Below, piece after piece: positions 37,251 to 47,795 of a DNA stretch of 60,972 nucleotides. Source of the stretch: a virus; IMG/VR virus record IMGVR_UViG_3300027852_000043, positions 1 to 60,972 of that record, one strand, 5' to 3'. The first letter of the stretch is position 1; each line of letters starts with the position of its first letter. The translations under genes and the position numbers were made by a program. A model generated the notes under the pieces. That model ran no database searches. It saw only the letters and a program-made list of their open reading frames with translations, and was not told the DNA's origin.

Positions 37251-38573
37251 ATGACAGTTACTTGGAATCCTGCTGATAAAGGGACAGATATATCCCTGTC
37301 TAACGGGGACAAGACCGCTACCAAGACTGCAACAGGTTGGGTTAATTGTAGTGTTAGGGCTACTGATTCACAGGGCGCTGGTAAATGTTATTTTGAAATT
37401 CAAGTTGACGTTGCTGCGAATGAGCAGGTAATTGGCATCGCGACATCTGCTGCTCCGGTAAGTAGTTATTTGGGGAGTGACGCCAATGGGTGGGGTTGGA
37501 ATAGCGCTGGTTATCTATTCCATAGTGGCAATCAAGGTGCATATGGGGGGGCATGGCTAACAGGTAATATTGGGGTAGCTTATGATGGGGTCTTAAAGAA
37601 ACTTTGGTTTAGAAAGGAAGGGGTATGGATAGGTGATCCTGTTGCAGGTACAGGGGAAGCCTTCAGTGGTATATCGGGGAATGTTTTCCCTATGGCATCC
37701 ATATTCGTATTAAACGATGTTCAAAGTTGCCTATTCAGTAGCGATCTCCTTGTTTATGATATTCCGTCTGGTTATGAGGCATGGGATTGGGAACCCCCAG
37801 ATTTAACAGCAGTAGTTACTCTAATTGCTCCATCACCTGTCGCAGCTTTCTATTGTGGTGCGACCATGTCCTTGACCGCACCAGCGCCTACTACTACCTT
37901 TCATTGTGGCGGGAATGTAGCCTTAACTGCTCCTCTCCCTATAATCGAGATTACCGACCCAGCTATTCCCTATGTAGATGATGCGGTTCAGGGGCAAAGA
38001 GCAGATCATGTAATTCTACAAGATTCAACTGTCCCCGAAGGTGATATCGAGCTGATAGCTCCTATGCCGTCAGCCACAACACATTGTGGAGCTACGGTAG
38101 GGCTAACAGCGCCAGCGCCAACGACTGCAATAGCGGCAACGTACTCTGATATAGGGCGCATTATCTTGACTCCGCCGATGCCGTCAGTAGTCGCTTATGG
38201 CGGGGGCCGGGTAATTCTTTCGCCCCCCATGCCAGCTACCGAGGCAGAGGCAACCGTTTCTAAATTCGCTGTGCTATCCATGATAGCGCCAATGGCTTCC
38301 GTGTCGATAGAAGCAACGGTTGGGATTTTGGCGGATATTCTTCTTGCGGCTCCTATGGCTGTTGTCGGGGCCACAGGATATGCCGGCGCTTTTGCTCAAA
38401 TTGGTCTCACTGCCCCCATAGCCACAATAGAAATTATAGGGTATGATGATTTGAGCGGGGATATATCTCTCGTTGCTCCCATGGGTTTACTTGAAATCGA
38501 AGGGTCTATGGGTAACCGATTCACTGATTACGTATTACGATATGATCCTGACCGGACAGGGTGTGAGGGCTAA
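37251..38573 (+). CDS. SPRY-domain tail protein with LxAPMP repeats, 440 aa
   Basis: Residues about 1-180 resemble a SPRY/B30.2 beta-sandwich (GKCYFEIQVDVAANEQVIGI, GNIGVAYDGVLKKLWFRKEG). From about 185 to the end come some ten irregular repeats ending in a LxAPxP-type motif (LIAPSPVAA, LTAPAPTTT, LTPPMPSVV, LAAPMAVVG). A receptor-binding or adhesin-like tail component is inferred. Confidence 0.6.
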   Translation: MTVTWNPADKGTDISLSNGDKTATKTATGWVNCSVRATDSQGAGKCYFEIQVDVAANEQVIGIATSAAPVSSYLGSDANGWGWNSAGYLFHSGNQGAYGGAWLTGNIGVAYDGVLKKLWFRKEGVWIGDPVAGTGEAFSGISGNVFPMASIFVLNDVQSCLFSSDLLVYDIPSGYEAWDWEPPDLTAVVTLIAPSPVAAFYCGATMSLTAPAPTTTFHCGGNVALTAPLPIIEITDPAIPYVDDAVQGQRADHVILQDSTVPEGDIELIAPMPSATTHCGATVGLTAPAPTTAIAATYSDIGRIILTPPMPSVVAYGGGRVILSPPMPATEAEATVSKFAVLSMIAPMASVSIEATVGILADILLAAPMAVVGATGYAGAFAQIGLTAPIATIEIIGYDDLSGDISLVAPMGLLEIEGSMGNRFTDYVLRYDPDRTGCEG

Positions 38574-38575
38574 CC

Positions 38576-39085
38576 ATGGCTAATGACCGTTTAGGTGCCG
38601 TTGTTAATCTGAATAATGTAGCTGTAACCCAAAGGGAAGGGTTTAATTTTGCAAGCCTTTGTCATTTTGGTGGCACCTGTTTAGGCGCGAATGAGGACGG
38701 GGTTTTCACTCTGAACACTGCGGACACGGACCAATATATCAACGCAGGCAGCCCCGGCACGAACATTGATGCTTTCTTCGAGCTACCAACCAGTGATCTT
38801 GGGATTCCCAACCAAAAGAGAATCCGGCGCTGGTATGTCGGATACGAGACGAACGGGAACCTGTTATTTGAGGTTGCTTTTGATGATGGGAGAACTGAAA
38901 GCTATACGCTAACACCCATTAAGGCAAGCGATAAGCAACATGGAAGCAGATTGCCAGGAACAAGGACGCAAAGGGGCCGTTACATAAAGCATAAAGTATC
39001 GAATATCAACGGGTGTGACTTCGCTGTCGATTCGATTGATATGGCGCTGGTTGTTTTGGGAAAGAGGCCCCCAGGGGCACGATAA
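38576..39085 (+). CDS. Tail-region protein, 169 aa
   Basis: Strand-rich protein with YVGYETNGNLLFEVAFDDG and a basic segment (GTRTQRGRYIKHKV). Its stop overlaps the next start by 1 nt. Family unknown. Confidence 0.5.
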   Translation: MANDRLGAVVNLNNVAVTQREGFNFASLCHFGGTCLGANEDGVFTLNTADTDQYINAGSPGTNIDAFFELPTSDLGIPNQKRIRRWYVGYETNGNLLFEVAFDDGRTESYTLTPIKASDKQHGSRLPGTRTQRGRYIKHKVSNINGCDFAVDSIDMALVVLGKRPPGAR

Positions 39086-40719
39086 TGATATTCCCTCCAA
39101 GTTTTAAATATAACGGGCCGGTGGATGAACAAGCACATTGGTTAAGATTTGGGTCCGTACAGCTTGATGTCCTTCATAGGGATATGAATTTTAACCAATT
39201 AGGCCAATTAAGCCGCCGGTTGGTTGACCAGGCTACGGGAAGAGAGGTCAGGCTTTGGAGTTTCAGGACGCCAATAGGGGCGTTCCAGGATGTTTGTGAG
39301 ATATTTATCCCACAACCTGTGACATCTGTTCTGATTGAGTCTGTTGAAGTTGAAAAAGAAGAAAGAAAAGTCCTGTATACAATAATCGCTGTAGGAGAAT
39401 ATGCAGGGCGTTGGGACCGCGCAAGAGTCAGGAAATATTTCTATCCTTATCATGGCCGACATTTTGGACCTAATCTATATCTATTATGGGATGCACATAA
39501 CGAAAAGCTTTTATGGGGACCTGGAGATGCAGAAGAGATAAAAGAATGTGGGATCGAAATTATAGGCGCGGGAGCAAAATCTTTTTCTGTTAAACCTCTT
39601 GGGGCTGTTGATGAAGAAGGATACGAAGATCTTTTTGATTGGCAACCTGGTGTCCCTATGAGGGCTGGACGTTTATTTAAGGCAGCAATTTGTTTCGGTG
39701 AAGGTGTTGGAGGTGGAAGGGTATGGGGCTTTAATGTTAATGAGGGTACTGAGCCCATAAGGACAATCTCTGACGATACTTTTACCGATTCTGTTACAAC
39801 ATATATATATGGATCTCCTCAGTTTCCTGATTATTGGACTTCTTACCAAATAGCGATTCATACTGAGGAAAGTACCGTCGTTGCGTTAAGTTTGAGAGGT
39901 GTTGAAGGAGAGGAGTTGACGGCACACCAATGGTCTATTGATGATCAGATTCTAACCGGGAACAGATATGGACTGGTAGGTATGATCAGCCAGGATTTTG
40001 AATCTGGGTTGGAAACTGAAGCTGGCAATATGTTTACAGGGAGATCACTTGAAATCAAATCTCCTGTTGGATGGAGAAGTGCTTTTAGGGGTAACGAAAC
40101 TGAAGAATCATCAGGTAGTTATTACAGTGGCAGTGGGCCATATGCCAGTTCAAAATCATGGTCGTACGGCAGGCTCAATTCTGGAGTAATAACACCTATA
40201 GCTTCGCTTCCCGGCGGAGTGGAATTAGGGTGGACTGAGGGTTGGGGGTGGGAAGGTCAGTATAAGGCCTACTATTCTACTGCCAGAACTGATGTGTTTC
40301 AAGGATCGTCAACAATAGGCGGTGTTTGGGCTACAGATGAAGAGGAAGTCGAGGGGCAAGAGGGTAAAAACGATATTATTTTACAGTATTATTTCTACAA
40401 TTATTCAACTATCGCCTACCCCCCAGTTGAAGGTGTAGGGGAATCCGAATATCTTCAGCAGCTTCTTTGGGACGGGGTTCCAAGCAACAAAACAAGACAT
40501 ACGCATCTTATAGCAGGAACTCATAGAGCTGTTGACGCAGAAGAGGAGGGGCCTTTTAATGCCGCTGTAGTGCATGAAGGATTAACTGATGCGCTTACAG
40601 GTCTTGTTGATGAGTATTATGAACGTATTGATCCTATGAATGAACAAGGAATTAATAATCAAATAGATATCGAGATAAGGTTTTTCTATTCTGATAATGA
40701 ATTAGAGATCCCGGATTGA
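39085..40719 (+). CDS. Large tail-region protein, 544 aa
   Basis: Aromatic and Gly-rich beta protein with many Tyr/Trp residues (SYYSGSGPYASSKSWSYGRL, LGWTEGWGWEGQYKAYY). No domain recognised; composition and position fit a tail or baseplate protein. Confidence 0.5.
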   Translation: MIFPPSFKYNGPVDEQAHWLRFGSVQLDVLHRDMNFNQLGQLSRRLVDQATGREVRLWSFRTPIGAFQDVCEIFIPQPVTSVLIESVEVEKEERKVLYTIIAVGEYAGRWDRARVRKYFYPYHGRHFGPNLYLLWDAHNEKLLWGPGDAEEIKECGIEIIGAGAKSFSVKPLGAVDEEGYEDLFDWQPGVPMRAGRLFKAAICFGEGVGGGRVWGFNVNEGTEPIRTISDDTFTDSVTTYIYGSPQFPDYWTSYQIAIHTEESTVVALSLRGVEGEELTAHQWSIDDQILTGNRYGLVGMISQDFESGLETEAGNMFTGRSLEIKSPVGWRSAFRGNETEESSGSYYSGSGPYASSKSWSYGRLNSGVITPIASLPGGVELGWTEGWGWEGQYKAYYSTARTDVFQGSSTIGGVWATDEEEVEGQEGKNDIILQYYFYNYSTIAYPPVEGVGESEYLQQLLWDGVPSNKTRHTHLIAGTHRAVDAEEEGPFNAAVVHEGLTDALTGLVDEYYERIDPMNEQGINNQIDIEIRFFYSDNELEIPD

Positions 40720-40732
40720 TGGAGGATATGTC

Positions 40733-42127
40733 ATGAATATTGTCAACGTGCCCAATGTAACTCAGACCCTTTTTCCAAGAGAAGGGGATATTTCATCTTC
40801 CGCAGTACAGCTTGCGAATGATCAGTTTATCGCCTCAAATGAAAGAGCAGCCGAAGCCCTGGAGAATGCTAACACATATTTGAGTGAGTTGTGGGCTGTC
40901 CTTACTGGCGTACAAGCCAACATGCCGGAAACAAACATTACTTATGATTACCAAAAGATAAACTTAACCACACCACTGGAAACGTTACGTCCTGAGCCAC
41001 CTACAGATGAGCAACTCACACCTGCAGATATAACTTCCCCTAAATTACTCCAAGCATTAACACAGATATCGGTTCCTGATATCATAGACATGCCAGCTGA
41101 TAATGTTGGTGAGCTTGAATCCCAGGTGCTGGATTATGTTGAAGTGCCATACGCGTCTGATATCGCTGATGCTCTTAAGACATTGTTACTTGATTATATT
41201 GCTAATGGTGGCACAGGACTTGGTGCTGATGTAGAGGCTGCTCTTTTTGCCAGGGCCAGAGCCAGGACTGAACTATCTAACGAAAGGATCTATGAGGAAG
41301 CCGAAGAGTATTTCTCTTCAAGGGGTTGGGATATTCCACCTGATACACTTGGTGGTCGATTAACTGAAGCTTTACAAGAAATAACACGGGCCGACGAGCA
41401 AGTAAATTATGAGATTACAATTGAGCAAGCAAGGTTGGCTCAAAACAACACGCAATTTGCTCTAACAACAAGCCTTGGTCTTGAAGGCCAGGATAAAGAG
41501 CAAGCGAATCAGATAGCGGACAGGGCTCTTGAGAAAGCGAAAGCAGCCGTTGACGTGATTCTTAACACGTACAACGCCAAGATGGTTGGTTTTCTCAATA
41601 GGATTGAGGCGGTGAAAGCCAGTGCTATGGCTGCTGAAGCAACTGTCAACGCTCAGGCGGCTATGAATACTTCGATTGTGGAAGTATACAAAGCTGATAT
41701 TGAAAAATACAGCCAGGACGTGATTAAGGAACTTGGAATCGTTGAGCTAATCGGCAAGGTCTATGGGTTTAAAGTTCAGGGGTATGAGGCTGATTCTAAG
41801 GCAGCGGCGGTTTTGTTGGATGCTGAGATAAAAGAATATCAGGGCAGGATTGAGCAGGCAAATAACCAGACCCAGTTATCTATCAAGGAGGCTGAGTTAA
41901 TTCTTCAGACATACTTGAGTAGCCTGAGCATAGACACAGAAGGTCTTAAAACTCTAGCTCTTATCACTTCGCAAATCGCAGCAAGCGCGTTAAGTGGTGT
42001 CAGCGCAAGTGCAAGTCTTGGGTCAAGTGTGAGTAATAGTAAATCGGAGAGTATTGGGGCTACTACCGCTATTTCCGCTGGACAAACTGGAACTGAAAGA
42101 CACAATTATGAGTACACAGGAACGTAA
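40733..42127 (+). CDS. Helical virion/ejection-type protein, 464 aa
   Basis: Long alpha-helical protein with Ala/Glu/Gln-rich coiled coils (about residues 160-420; e.g. DKEQANQIADRALEKAKAAV) and a Ser-rich C-terminus (SASASLGSSVSNSKSES). It resembles ejected internal or tail-fibre-base proteins. Function inferred from composition. Confidence 0.5.
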   Translation: MNIVNVPNVTQTLFPREGDISSSAVQLANDQFIASNERAAEALENANTYLSELWAVLTGVQANMPETNITYDYQKINLTTPLETLRPEPPTDEQLTPADITSPKLLQALTQISVPDIIDMPADNVGELESQVLDYVEVPYASDIADALKTLLLDYIANGGTGLGADVEAALFARARARTELSNERIYEEAEEYFSSRGWDIPPDTLGGRLTEALQEITRADEQVNYEITIEQARLAQNNTQFALTTSLGLEGQDKEQANQIADRALEKAKAAVDVILNTYNAKMVGFLNRIEAVKASAMAAEATVNAQAAMNTSIVEVYKADIEKYSQDVIKELGIVELIGKVYGFKVQGYEADSKAAAVLLDAEIKEYQGRIEQANNQTQLSIKEAELILQTYLSSLSIDTEGLKTLALITSQIAASALSGVSASASLGSSVSNSKSESIGATTAISAGQTGTERHNYEYTGT

Positions 42128-42139
42128 GGAGTAATTATC

Positions 42140-42955
42140 ATGGTAAGTTTTGGAGTGAGAAATATTACAGGACAAACCAGGAGGGGTGGCCGATCCATAT
42201 ACAACAGGCGTACAGGCGGAGAACCGGCCTCGAAGATTAGAGCTGAACGTATGGCTCACGAGAAAGATCTGGCCGCGATGGATATCAAGGGGAAGGAAAG
42301 AGTCGTTGGCATGGAAATCGGTGGCAGAGGGCGAGTCGCGGATACGGAGACTGCCGGTGCGATGGCACGGAAGCGGCTGGGGGTTGCCGTGCAAAAGCAA
42401 ATTGCGGATACGGAAGTCGCAGGAAAGAGGCATGTAGCCGGTATAAAGGGTGCGGTTGACATGGCACGGCAAAACCTCATGGCAGGCGTTATGAATCGTG
42501 AGACGGAGCTAAGGTTTGGCCCAAAGGGTATAGAGCGGACCAGAATCGAGAAGGGCCTTACCCCCGGTGCTGCGACAGCCAAAACCCTCGCTTTTAAGGA
42601 AGGGGAATTTGCTAGGGAAAGAGAAGGTACGAGGATAGCAAAACAGCTTGATGCATGGGAAAACCCGTTCAAAAAGAAACGGCAATTGGACAGTGGGGAG
42701 GAAGTGTGGGAAACCCCGGCAGAAATTAAGCAGATACGGATGGACGCGGAGGCATTGCCACAGGGAGAGCAGGAAGCTTATTACAAGAAGGCCACAAAAA
42801 AGTATAAGAAAGATAAAGAAGGTTTAACAGGGAAAAGCATGGAAGAATTGCTCGCACTAAGGACAGGCTTCACAGCATCAGGTGTAAAAAAAGGTCTTTC
42901 GTGGGGCCATTACGCGAATCCGGTAAGCGGCATGCTAACAGATTATACAAGGTAA
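42140..42955 (+). CDS. Internal-virion-type protein, 271 aa
   Basis: Basic, Gly/Arg-rich N-terminus followed by repeated A-D-T-E-type segments (GRVADTETAGAMARKRLGVA, QIADTEVAGKRHVAGI), then a charged helical region. It immediately precedes the first large virion polyprotein. Likely packaged in the particle; role unknown. Confidence 0.5.
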   Translation: MVSFGVRNITGQTRRGGRSIYNRRTGGEPASKIRAERMAHEKDLAAMDIKGKERVVGMEIGGRGRVADTETAGAMARKRLGVAVQKQIADTEVAGKRHVAGIKGAVDMARQNLMAGVMNRETELRFGPKGIERTRIEKGLTPGAATAKTLAFKEGEFAREREGTRIAKQLDAWENPFKKKRQLDSGEEVWETPAEIKQIRMDAEALPQGEQEAYYKKATKKYKKDKEGLTGKSMEELLALRTGFTASGVKKGLSWGHYANPVSGMLTDYTR

Positions 42956-42960
42956 CTTGA

Positions 42961-45900
42961 ATGCCATACACCTTAGCTGACATAGACGCAGAAATTAAAA
43001 GGCGGGAAAACGAATCGCTTCTTGGTAGGAGCGAACCCCTTGTGGCCCGTGGCCTGGAGATGGAAGAAGCAGACGCCCAAGAACCCACTGAGGCTTATTC
43101 CATCAAAGATATAGGTGCCGGGGCCGCCAGGAGGGAAGAGGGCGTAGCGCCTGCGGAAACGCCTCCCCAGGACGAACTCGGGGCGGATAAACCAGCTTCT
43201 GGAGGGTATTTGCTCGAAGATATTGAAAGGGAAATAGCCAGAAGAGAAGGCAGGACATATCAACCTGCACCATCATCAGGGGGCGGTTTCGCTGCTGATA
43301 TTCATGGTGGCCTTGTTGATCTTGGCGAGATGTATGGCCGATGGATCAGGGCAATGCCTGGTGGTGAAGCTGCGGGCGGTTACGGGGACGGCGAAATTGG
43401 CGCTGGCGGGGAGATTATACGAAAAGCTGAAGAATACAAGGAACGCAAAGGGCTTGATAAGGAAAGAACTGGTCTTTCAAGGTGGACACATGAGGGCGTG
43501 AGGGCTGTTACCACTTCGTTAGCAGCAGGGTTACCTACGGCTGCTGCTGGATTTTTCTTGGGTGGCCCTGTGGGGGCCGTGGTCGGGTTCGGCCTTGGCG
43601 CGGGTACAACCTTCGGTATTGCGGAGTTCGATTCCAGCCTTGAAGAAGCCAAGCAAGCTGGCATTCCCCTTGATAAAGCAATAGAGCCAGCTATTCGGAA
43701 CGGGGTCTATGAAGGTGGTTTTGAGCTGGCAGGGGATCTCTTGAGCCTATATACCCTTGGCGCCACGAAGTTAGTAAGCCCCATTGCGAAAGAAGCTTTG
43801 CAGGGGGGAATTAAAGCCTTATTTAAGACAGGGTGGAAGCAGGCGTTAAAGCGAGGGGCTGGGGCTACTGCTATTGAGACAGGTACGGAATTACTAACTG
43901 CCGGCTTCCAAACAGAAGAGAGAAGGGCGCTTGGTTTAACGCAGCAAACTTTCATGGACGGCGTATCAGAGGCTTTTGGCCCTGCTTTCGTAGCTTCCTT
44001 GATTTTTGTTGGGATAAGCGGTGGTGCGATTAAGCTTAACCGTAAGAAGGCTATCAACACGCTCGAAGATGGGAACGCTGACCCTAAGCAAAGACGGGCG
44101 GTTGCGAAGGCCGTCTACGATACGCTTAAGGAAGTTGACCCTGTTATGGCTGCGTCCTGGCAGAAGAACTCACTTAAAGCGATAGCGAATAAAGAAAGCA
44201 TCCCGACCTCTGATATCACCCCCACCGATGAAAAACTGGAAAATTCCATAGAGCAACGAAATGCGGATGTCGAGGGTGAAGTTAAGGCCCGGTTCAAGGA
44301 GATTCTTGATAGCGGACTGAAAACAGGTGTTGACCCAGAAGGGAAGCCCTTCACAAAAGAATCAGCGGTGTCCATGATCCGGCTCGGGCATAAACAAGGG
44401 GTAATAGATACCGCCGAACTGGAAACCCTCAAAACACAATGGCCGGATCTTACAAACGAGATAACCGTAATCCTCTTAGGTAACAAGATTAGCGATACGG
44501 TTACTCCGAGAGTCGAAAAAACACCGGAGCAGATACAATCGGAGGTTATCCGTAGCATAGAAGACAAACTTCTTGATGACGAAAGCTTGCAGGCAGAAAG
44601 TATAGACAGTAGGCTTGAAGACGAGACATCGCAAGCTGGTTATGCTGAGACTGAAGTAAAACCGCAGGAATCTACGCCCGTCACCATCCCTGAATTTGAG
44701 AACACAGATCAAGCCCTTGAATTTGGCAAAACTGCAACCCCCGAACAAATCACGGAGCTTAAACGCTTTCGGGAGGAAAGCTTGAAAAAAAGCAGGGAGT
44801 TGGGGTCTAAAGGCAAAACACAGGAAGCATTAGACGAAGCTGTACGAGGGCAGCTTTTCAGGGAAGCGGTAGAAGCGAGCGAGACGGGCGAGGCGCAAGG
44901 GACTGAGGATATACTGAAAGGCATAGAAGCCCCACAGCCAGAACAACCACCTGCCTTGCAAGCAGCAGAAAAACGAGGCGTTAAAGATGATGCTTTATCC
45001 GACAAGGCAACGCAGGCTGGAGGGCCAGCACCTGAAACGGGAAAGCAGGAAGAGCCAAAAATCTTCAAGGGTAAAAATGTTGATGTCGTTGTATCCCCGT
45101 CGCCAAAGAAACCCGGTAAATGGCAAGTCTCCATGATAGACAAAAAGGGCGTCCCGAATGGTGACACGCAACACGACACCTACGAGGAAGCCGTTGAGGC
45201 CGGAAAATATGAGGCTGGAATTGTTACGCCAGAAGAAGAAAGGGCATACCAGGAATTAATTGGAACAAAAGTCGAGCCACAAGCCCCACCAGAGGTTACA
45301 CCGGAACTTAGGGCAACGGAAGCCCCTGCGCCAACAGAAGAGGAGTCCATCAAGGAAATAATCGAGTCTCCCAAAGCAACGCAGGCGGAGGTGAAAGCAG
45401 AGAAAAGGAAGTTGAAAGGCCAGATAATCGATGGAATCCAAACAGGAGTGTATACGGGAGCGGTAAGGTTCGGGACAGTCGATGAAATTAAGACCTCATT
45501 GAAGACAGGCAAATTGCCCGTGAGCGAAGAATACGGGGAAGCCCATGCACAGCCTATCACGGGGAAGGATGATGATGCCTTCGCTGCTTATGGGGCGTAT
45601 AACAAACACAACATGGCTATGGTCATCCCTGAAAAGTATATTGTGGAAAAAGTCGATGCCCATACAAAAGAAGTTACCATTGACCCGGAAGTCCCTCTAA
45701 ACGAAATAACCTACTTGATTGATGGGCACGAAAAAGCTTATACTTTTGATGAGCTGCAAGACGCTGTTGGTGAGGAAAAAGCTCCTACTGAAAAAATTGA
45801 GAAAGAACCTGTTGCGAAGGCCAAACCAGAGATTACGGCCAAGGTCGAGGTTGCGCCCAAGAAGCCCGTCCAAATAGAGCAGGAAAAGCCTGTAGTGGCC

Positions 45901-46104
45901 CCCAAGCCTCAGCCGATACCCCAAGCTACCCGTGCAAGCATAGACGTCACCAGCTTACCCACAGAGACGGTTACGGTGAAAAGCAAGGCCATAAGGGAAT
46001 CGACAGGTGAAGTCGTTATAATTGAAGACACGGCCAAAGATGTACTCGAAGATAATAGCAAGTCCATGGAAAGTTACCTTAGCATATTGGAGTGTCTAAA
46101 ATGA
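42961..46104 (+). CDS. Large virion protein with membrane-like segment, 1047 aa
   Basis: The N-terminus carries a short motif three times (YTLADIDAEIKRRE, YSIKDIGAGAARRE, YLLEDIEREIARRE) in the first 100 residues. Residues about 175-240 hold Gly/Ala-rich hydrophobic stretches (AGLPTAAAGFFLGGPVGAVV), as in ejected proteins that cross membranes. Then follow long acidic, Pro/Glu-rich regions and a C-terminal PTETVTVKSKAIRESTGEVV segment found in large polyvalent phage proteins. Probably injected with the DNA. Confidence 0.6.
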   Translation: MPYTLADIDAEIKRRENESLLGRSEPLVARGLEMEEADAQEPTEAYSIKDIGAGAARREEGVAPAETPPQDELGADKPASGGYLLEDIEREIARREGRTYQPAPSSGGGFAADIHGGLVDLGEMYGRWIRAMPGGEAAGGYGDGEIGAGGEIIRKAEEYKERKGLDKERTGLSRWTHEGVRAVTTSLAAGLPTAAAGFFLGGPVGAVVGFGLGAGTTFGIAEFDSSLEEAKQAGIPLDKAIEPAIRNGVYEGGFELAGDLLSLYTLGATKLVSPIAKEALQGGIKALFKTGWKQALKRGAGATAIETGTELLTAGFQTEERRALGLTQQTFMDGVSEAFGPAFVASLIFVGISGGAIKLNRKKAINTLEDGNADPKQRRAVAKAVYDTLKEVDPVMAASWQKNSLKAIANKESIPTSDITPTDEKLENSIEQRNADVEGEVKARFKEILDSGLKTGVDPEGKPFTKESAVSMIRLGHKQGVIDTAELETLKTQWPDLTNEITVILLGNKISDTVTPRVEKTPEQIQSEVIRSIEDKLLDDESLQAESIDSRLEDETSQAGYAETEVKPQESTPVTIPEFENTDQALEFGKTATPEQITELKRFREESLKKSRELGSKGKTQEALDEAVRGQLFREAVEASETGEAQGTEDILKGIEAPQPEQPPALQAAEKRGVKDDALSDKATQAGGPAPETGKQEEPKIFKGKNVDVVVSPSPKKPGKWQVSMIDKKGVPNGDTQHDTYEEAVEAGKYEAGIVTPEEERAYQELIGTKVEPQAPPEVTPELRATEAPAPTEEESIKEIIESPKATQAEVKAEKRKLKGQIIDGIQTGVYTGAVRFGTVDEIKTSLKTGKLPVSEEYGEAHAQPITGKDDDAFAAYGAYNKHNMAMVIPEKYIVEKVDAHTKEVTIDPEVPLNEITYLIDGHEKAYTFDELQDAVGEEKAPTEKIEKEPVAKAKPEITAKVEVAPKKPVQIEQEKPVVAPKPQPIPQATRASIDVTSLPTETVTVKSKAIRESTGEVVIIEDTAKDVLEDNSKSMESYLSILECLK

Positions 46105-46457
46105 GCACCAGGGTACTATCCGAGAAGAAAGTGGCTAAGTTACGGCGTGTAGGAAAAATAAAAGATGCATCCGGCAAAAATCTACTTCCAACCAAACCGA
46201 AATCAGGGAAATCGGCACTATCTCCCGATGAAAAATTAGCCAAAGCTAACGAGAATCTTGCAAGAACTGTTTTACATGCTACCGAGACTTACGCTGCGGG
46301 CGTGAAAGTCTTAATGCAGGCCATCGGGTCGATTAATGCAAGGCCACCTGATGTTGTGGTACCAGAAGTAGTAATCCCTGAACCAGCCAAGGAATGGGAG
46401 TTTGTGATTAAAGAGGGGTATGGTGAAAAAATTATCACAGCTAAAAGGGTCAGGTAA
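46101..46457 (+). CDS. Hypothetical basic protein, 118 aa
   Basis: ATGA overlap with the upstream gene. Lys-rich N-terminal part and a helical middle (NLARTVLHATETYAAGVKVL). Similar small helical proteins occur beside tail fibre genes; no function assigned. Confidence 0.5.
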   Translation: MSTRVLSEKKVAKLRRVGKIKDASGKNLLPTKPKSGKSALSPDEKLAKANENLARTVLHATETYAAGVKVLMQAIGSINARPPDVVVPEVVIPEPAKEWEFVIKEGYGEKIITAKRVR

Positions 46458-46489
46458 TTGCACTATACAACCAAAGATAAGGATATTAA

Positions 46490-47782
46490 ATGCAGTCATT
46501 AGCCACACAAATATTGCGAGGAATACAAGGCCCGGCTTCATCGGTTGACAATACTATCCCTCGCTATGATGGAGTTACCGGCAAGAAAATCCAGGGCAGC
46601 GGGATAGTTATCAGCGATGCAAATGTCATAACTATCGGTGCAGGCCAGGGCTTGAATGTTTCTGCTGGCACGCTTACTTTGGCGAACAATCAAATCAGTG
46701 GAGATAAAGTCGAAGGCGGGATAATTAATGCAATTACTATTAATACTCTTAATGACAATGTAAATGTCCTTGGTGATATAAATATAAATGGATTAAGAGG
46801 CGTTAGCCTTGGTGTCACTGACGTTGGAAGAGAGAACACATGGGTAGGCACAAAGACTGGTTTAAATGCAACTGCTACGTCTTTTAGAAATACAGGAGTT
46901 GGAGCACTGGCTTTAGGAAACCTCACCGATGGACAGTTTAATACAGGGATAGGGTACACGGCTCTTTATAGCGTTACAACTGGAGACTTTAATGTTGGGG
47001 TCGGCTATTGGGCAGGAATAAACATAGAAACAGGTAGTAATAATTTAGCTATTGGTTCCCAGGCTCTTTTTACTAATATCACAGGAAGTAACAACCTTGC
47101 GATTGGGAATAATTCATTGTTTATTACAACAGGAGCCAGCAATGTTGCATTAGGAAATTATGGAGGCCGTGGGATTACATCAGGCACTTATAATCTTGCA
47201 ATCGGATATTATTCAATTGGTGGTGCAACGACGGGAAGTGGGAATATCGGAATTGGGTATAGTGCCTTAAGGTATGGATCAGGCTCAGGAGCGGCTAATG
47301 TTGCGATTGGAAGAGAGGCGGGGAAATCTTCAGGTGCACCAATATTAAACCGAAACACACTGATAGGCGGTTATTCTGGTAGGGTTATTGTAACAGGCTC
47401 AGATGATAATGTCGCGATTGGGTATATGTCAGGTTACAATATTGCTGGAGATAGAAATGTATTTTTAGGGCATAAGGCGGGCTACTATGAAACCGGTTCG
47501 GATAAGCTATTTATTGATAATGCTCAAAGAGCAAGCGAGGCGGATGCCAGAACGAAGGCGTTAATATATGGTGTTTTTGCTGCGGCGGTTGCTGATCAAG
47601 ATTTAATAATCAACGCTGATATTGGACTAAATAAAGTTCCCTCAGATCCGTTAGATATCAGTCTGGCAACGGAGGACCTTGGTATTGTAGACTCGGGTTC
47701 GACAGGCGCAACAGAACAAGATTGGATAGAGGTTAATATAGGTGGAAACCAAGGATATATCAGAGTCTTTGCTGCAAAATAA
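46490..47782 (+). CDS. Tail fibre with YadA/head-like repeats, 430 aa
   Basis: From about residue 125 to 350 there are 10-12 repeats of the NxAIGxxAL / GSxNxAIG type (GSNNLAIGSQALF, ASNVALGNYGG, DDNVAIGYMSGYN), the left-handed beta-roll seen in trimeric adhesins and phage fibres. The C-terminus ends in a small compact domain (WIEVNIGGNQGYIRVFAAK). Predicted receptor-binding fibre. Confidence 0.75.
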   Translation: MQSLATQILRGIQGPASSVDNTIPRYDGVTGKKIQGSGIVISDANVITIGAGQGLNVSAGTLTLANNQISGDKVEGGIINAITINTLNDNVNVLGDININGLRGVSLGVTDVGRENTWVGTKTGLNATATSFRNTGVGALALGNLTDGQFNTGIGYTALYSVTTGDFNVGVGYWAGINIETGSNNLAIGSQALFTNITGSNNLAIGNNSLFITTGASNVALGNYGGRGITSGTYNLAIGYYSIGGATTGSGNIGIGYSALRYGSGSGAANVAIGREAGKSSGAPILNRNTLIGGYSGRVIVTGSDDNVAIGYMSGYNIAGDRNVFLGHKAGYYETGSDKLFIDNAQRASEADARTKALIYGVFAAAVADQDLIINADIGLNKVPSDPLDISLATEDLGIVDSGSTGATEQDWIEVNIGGNQGYIRVFAAK

Positions 47783-47795
47783 AGGACAGATTAAA

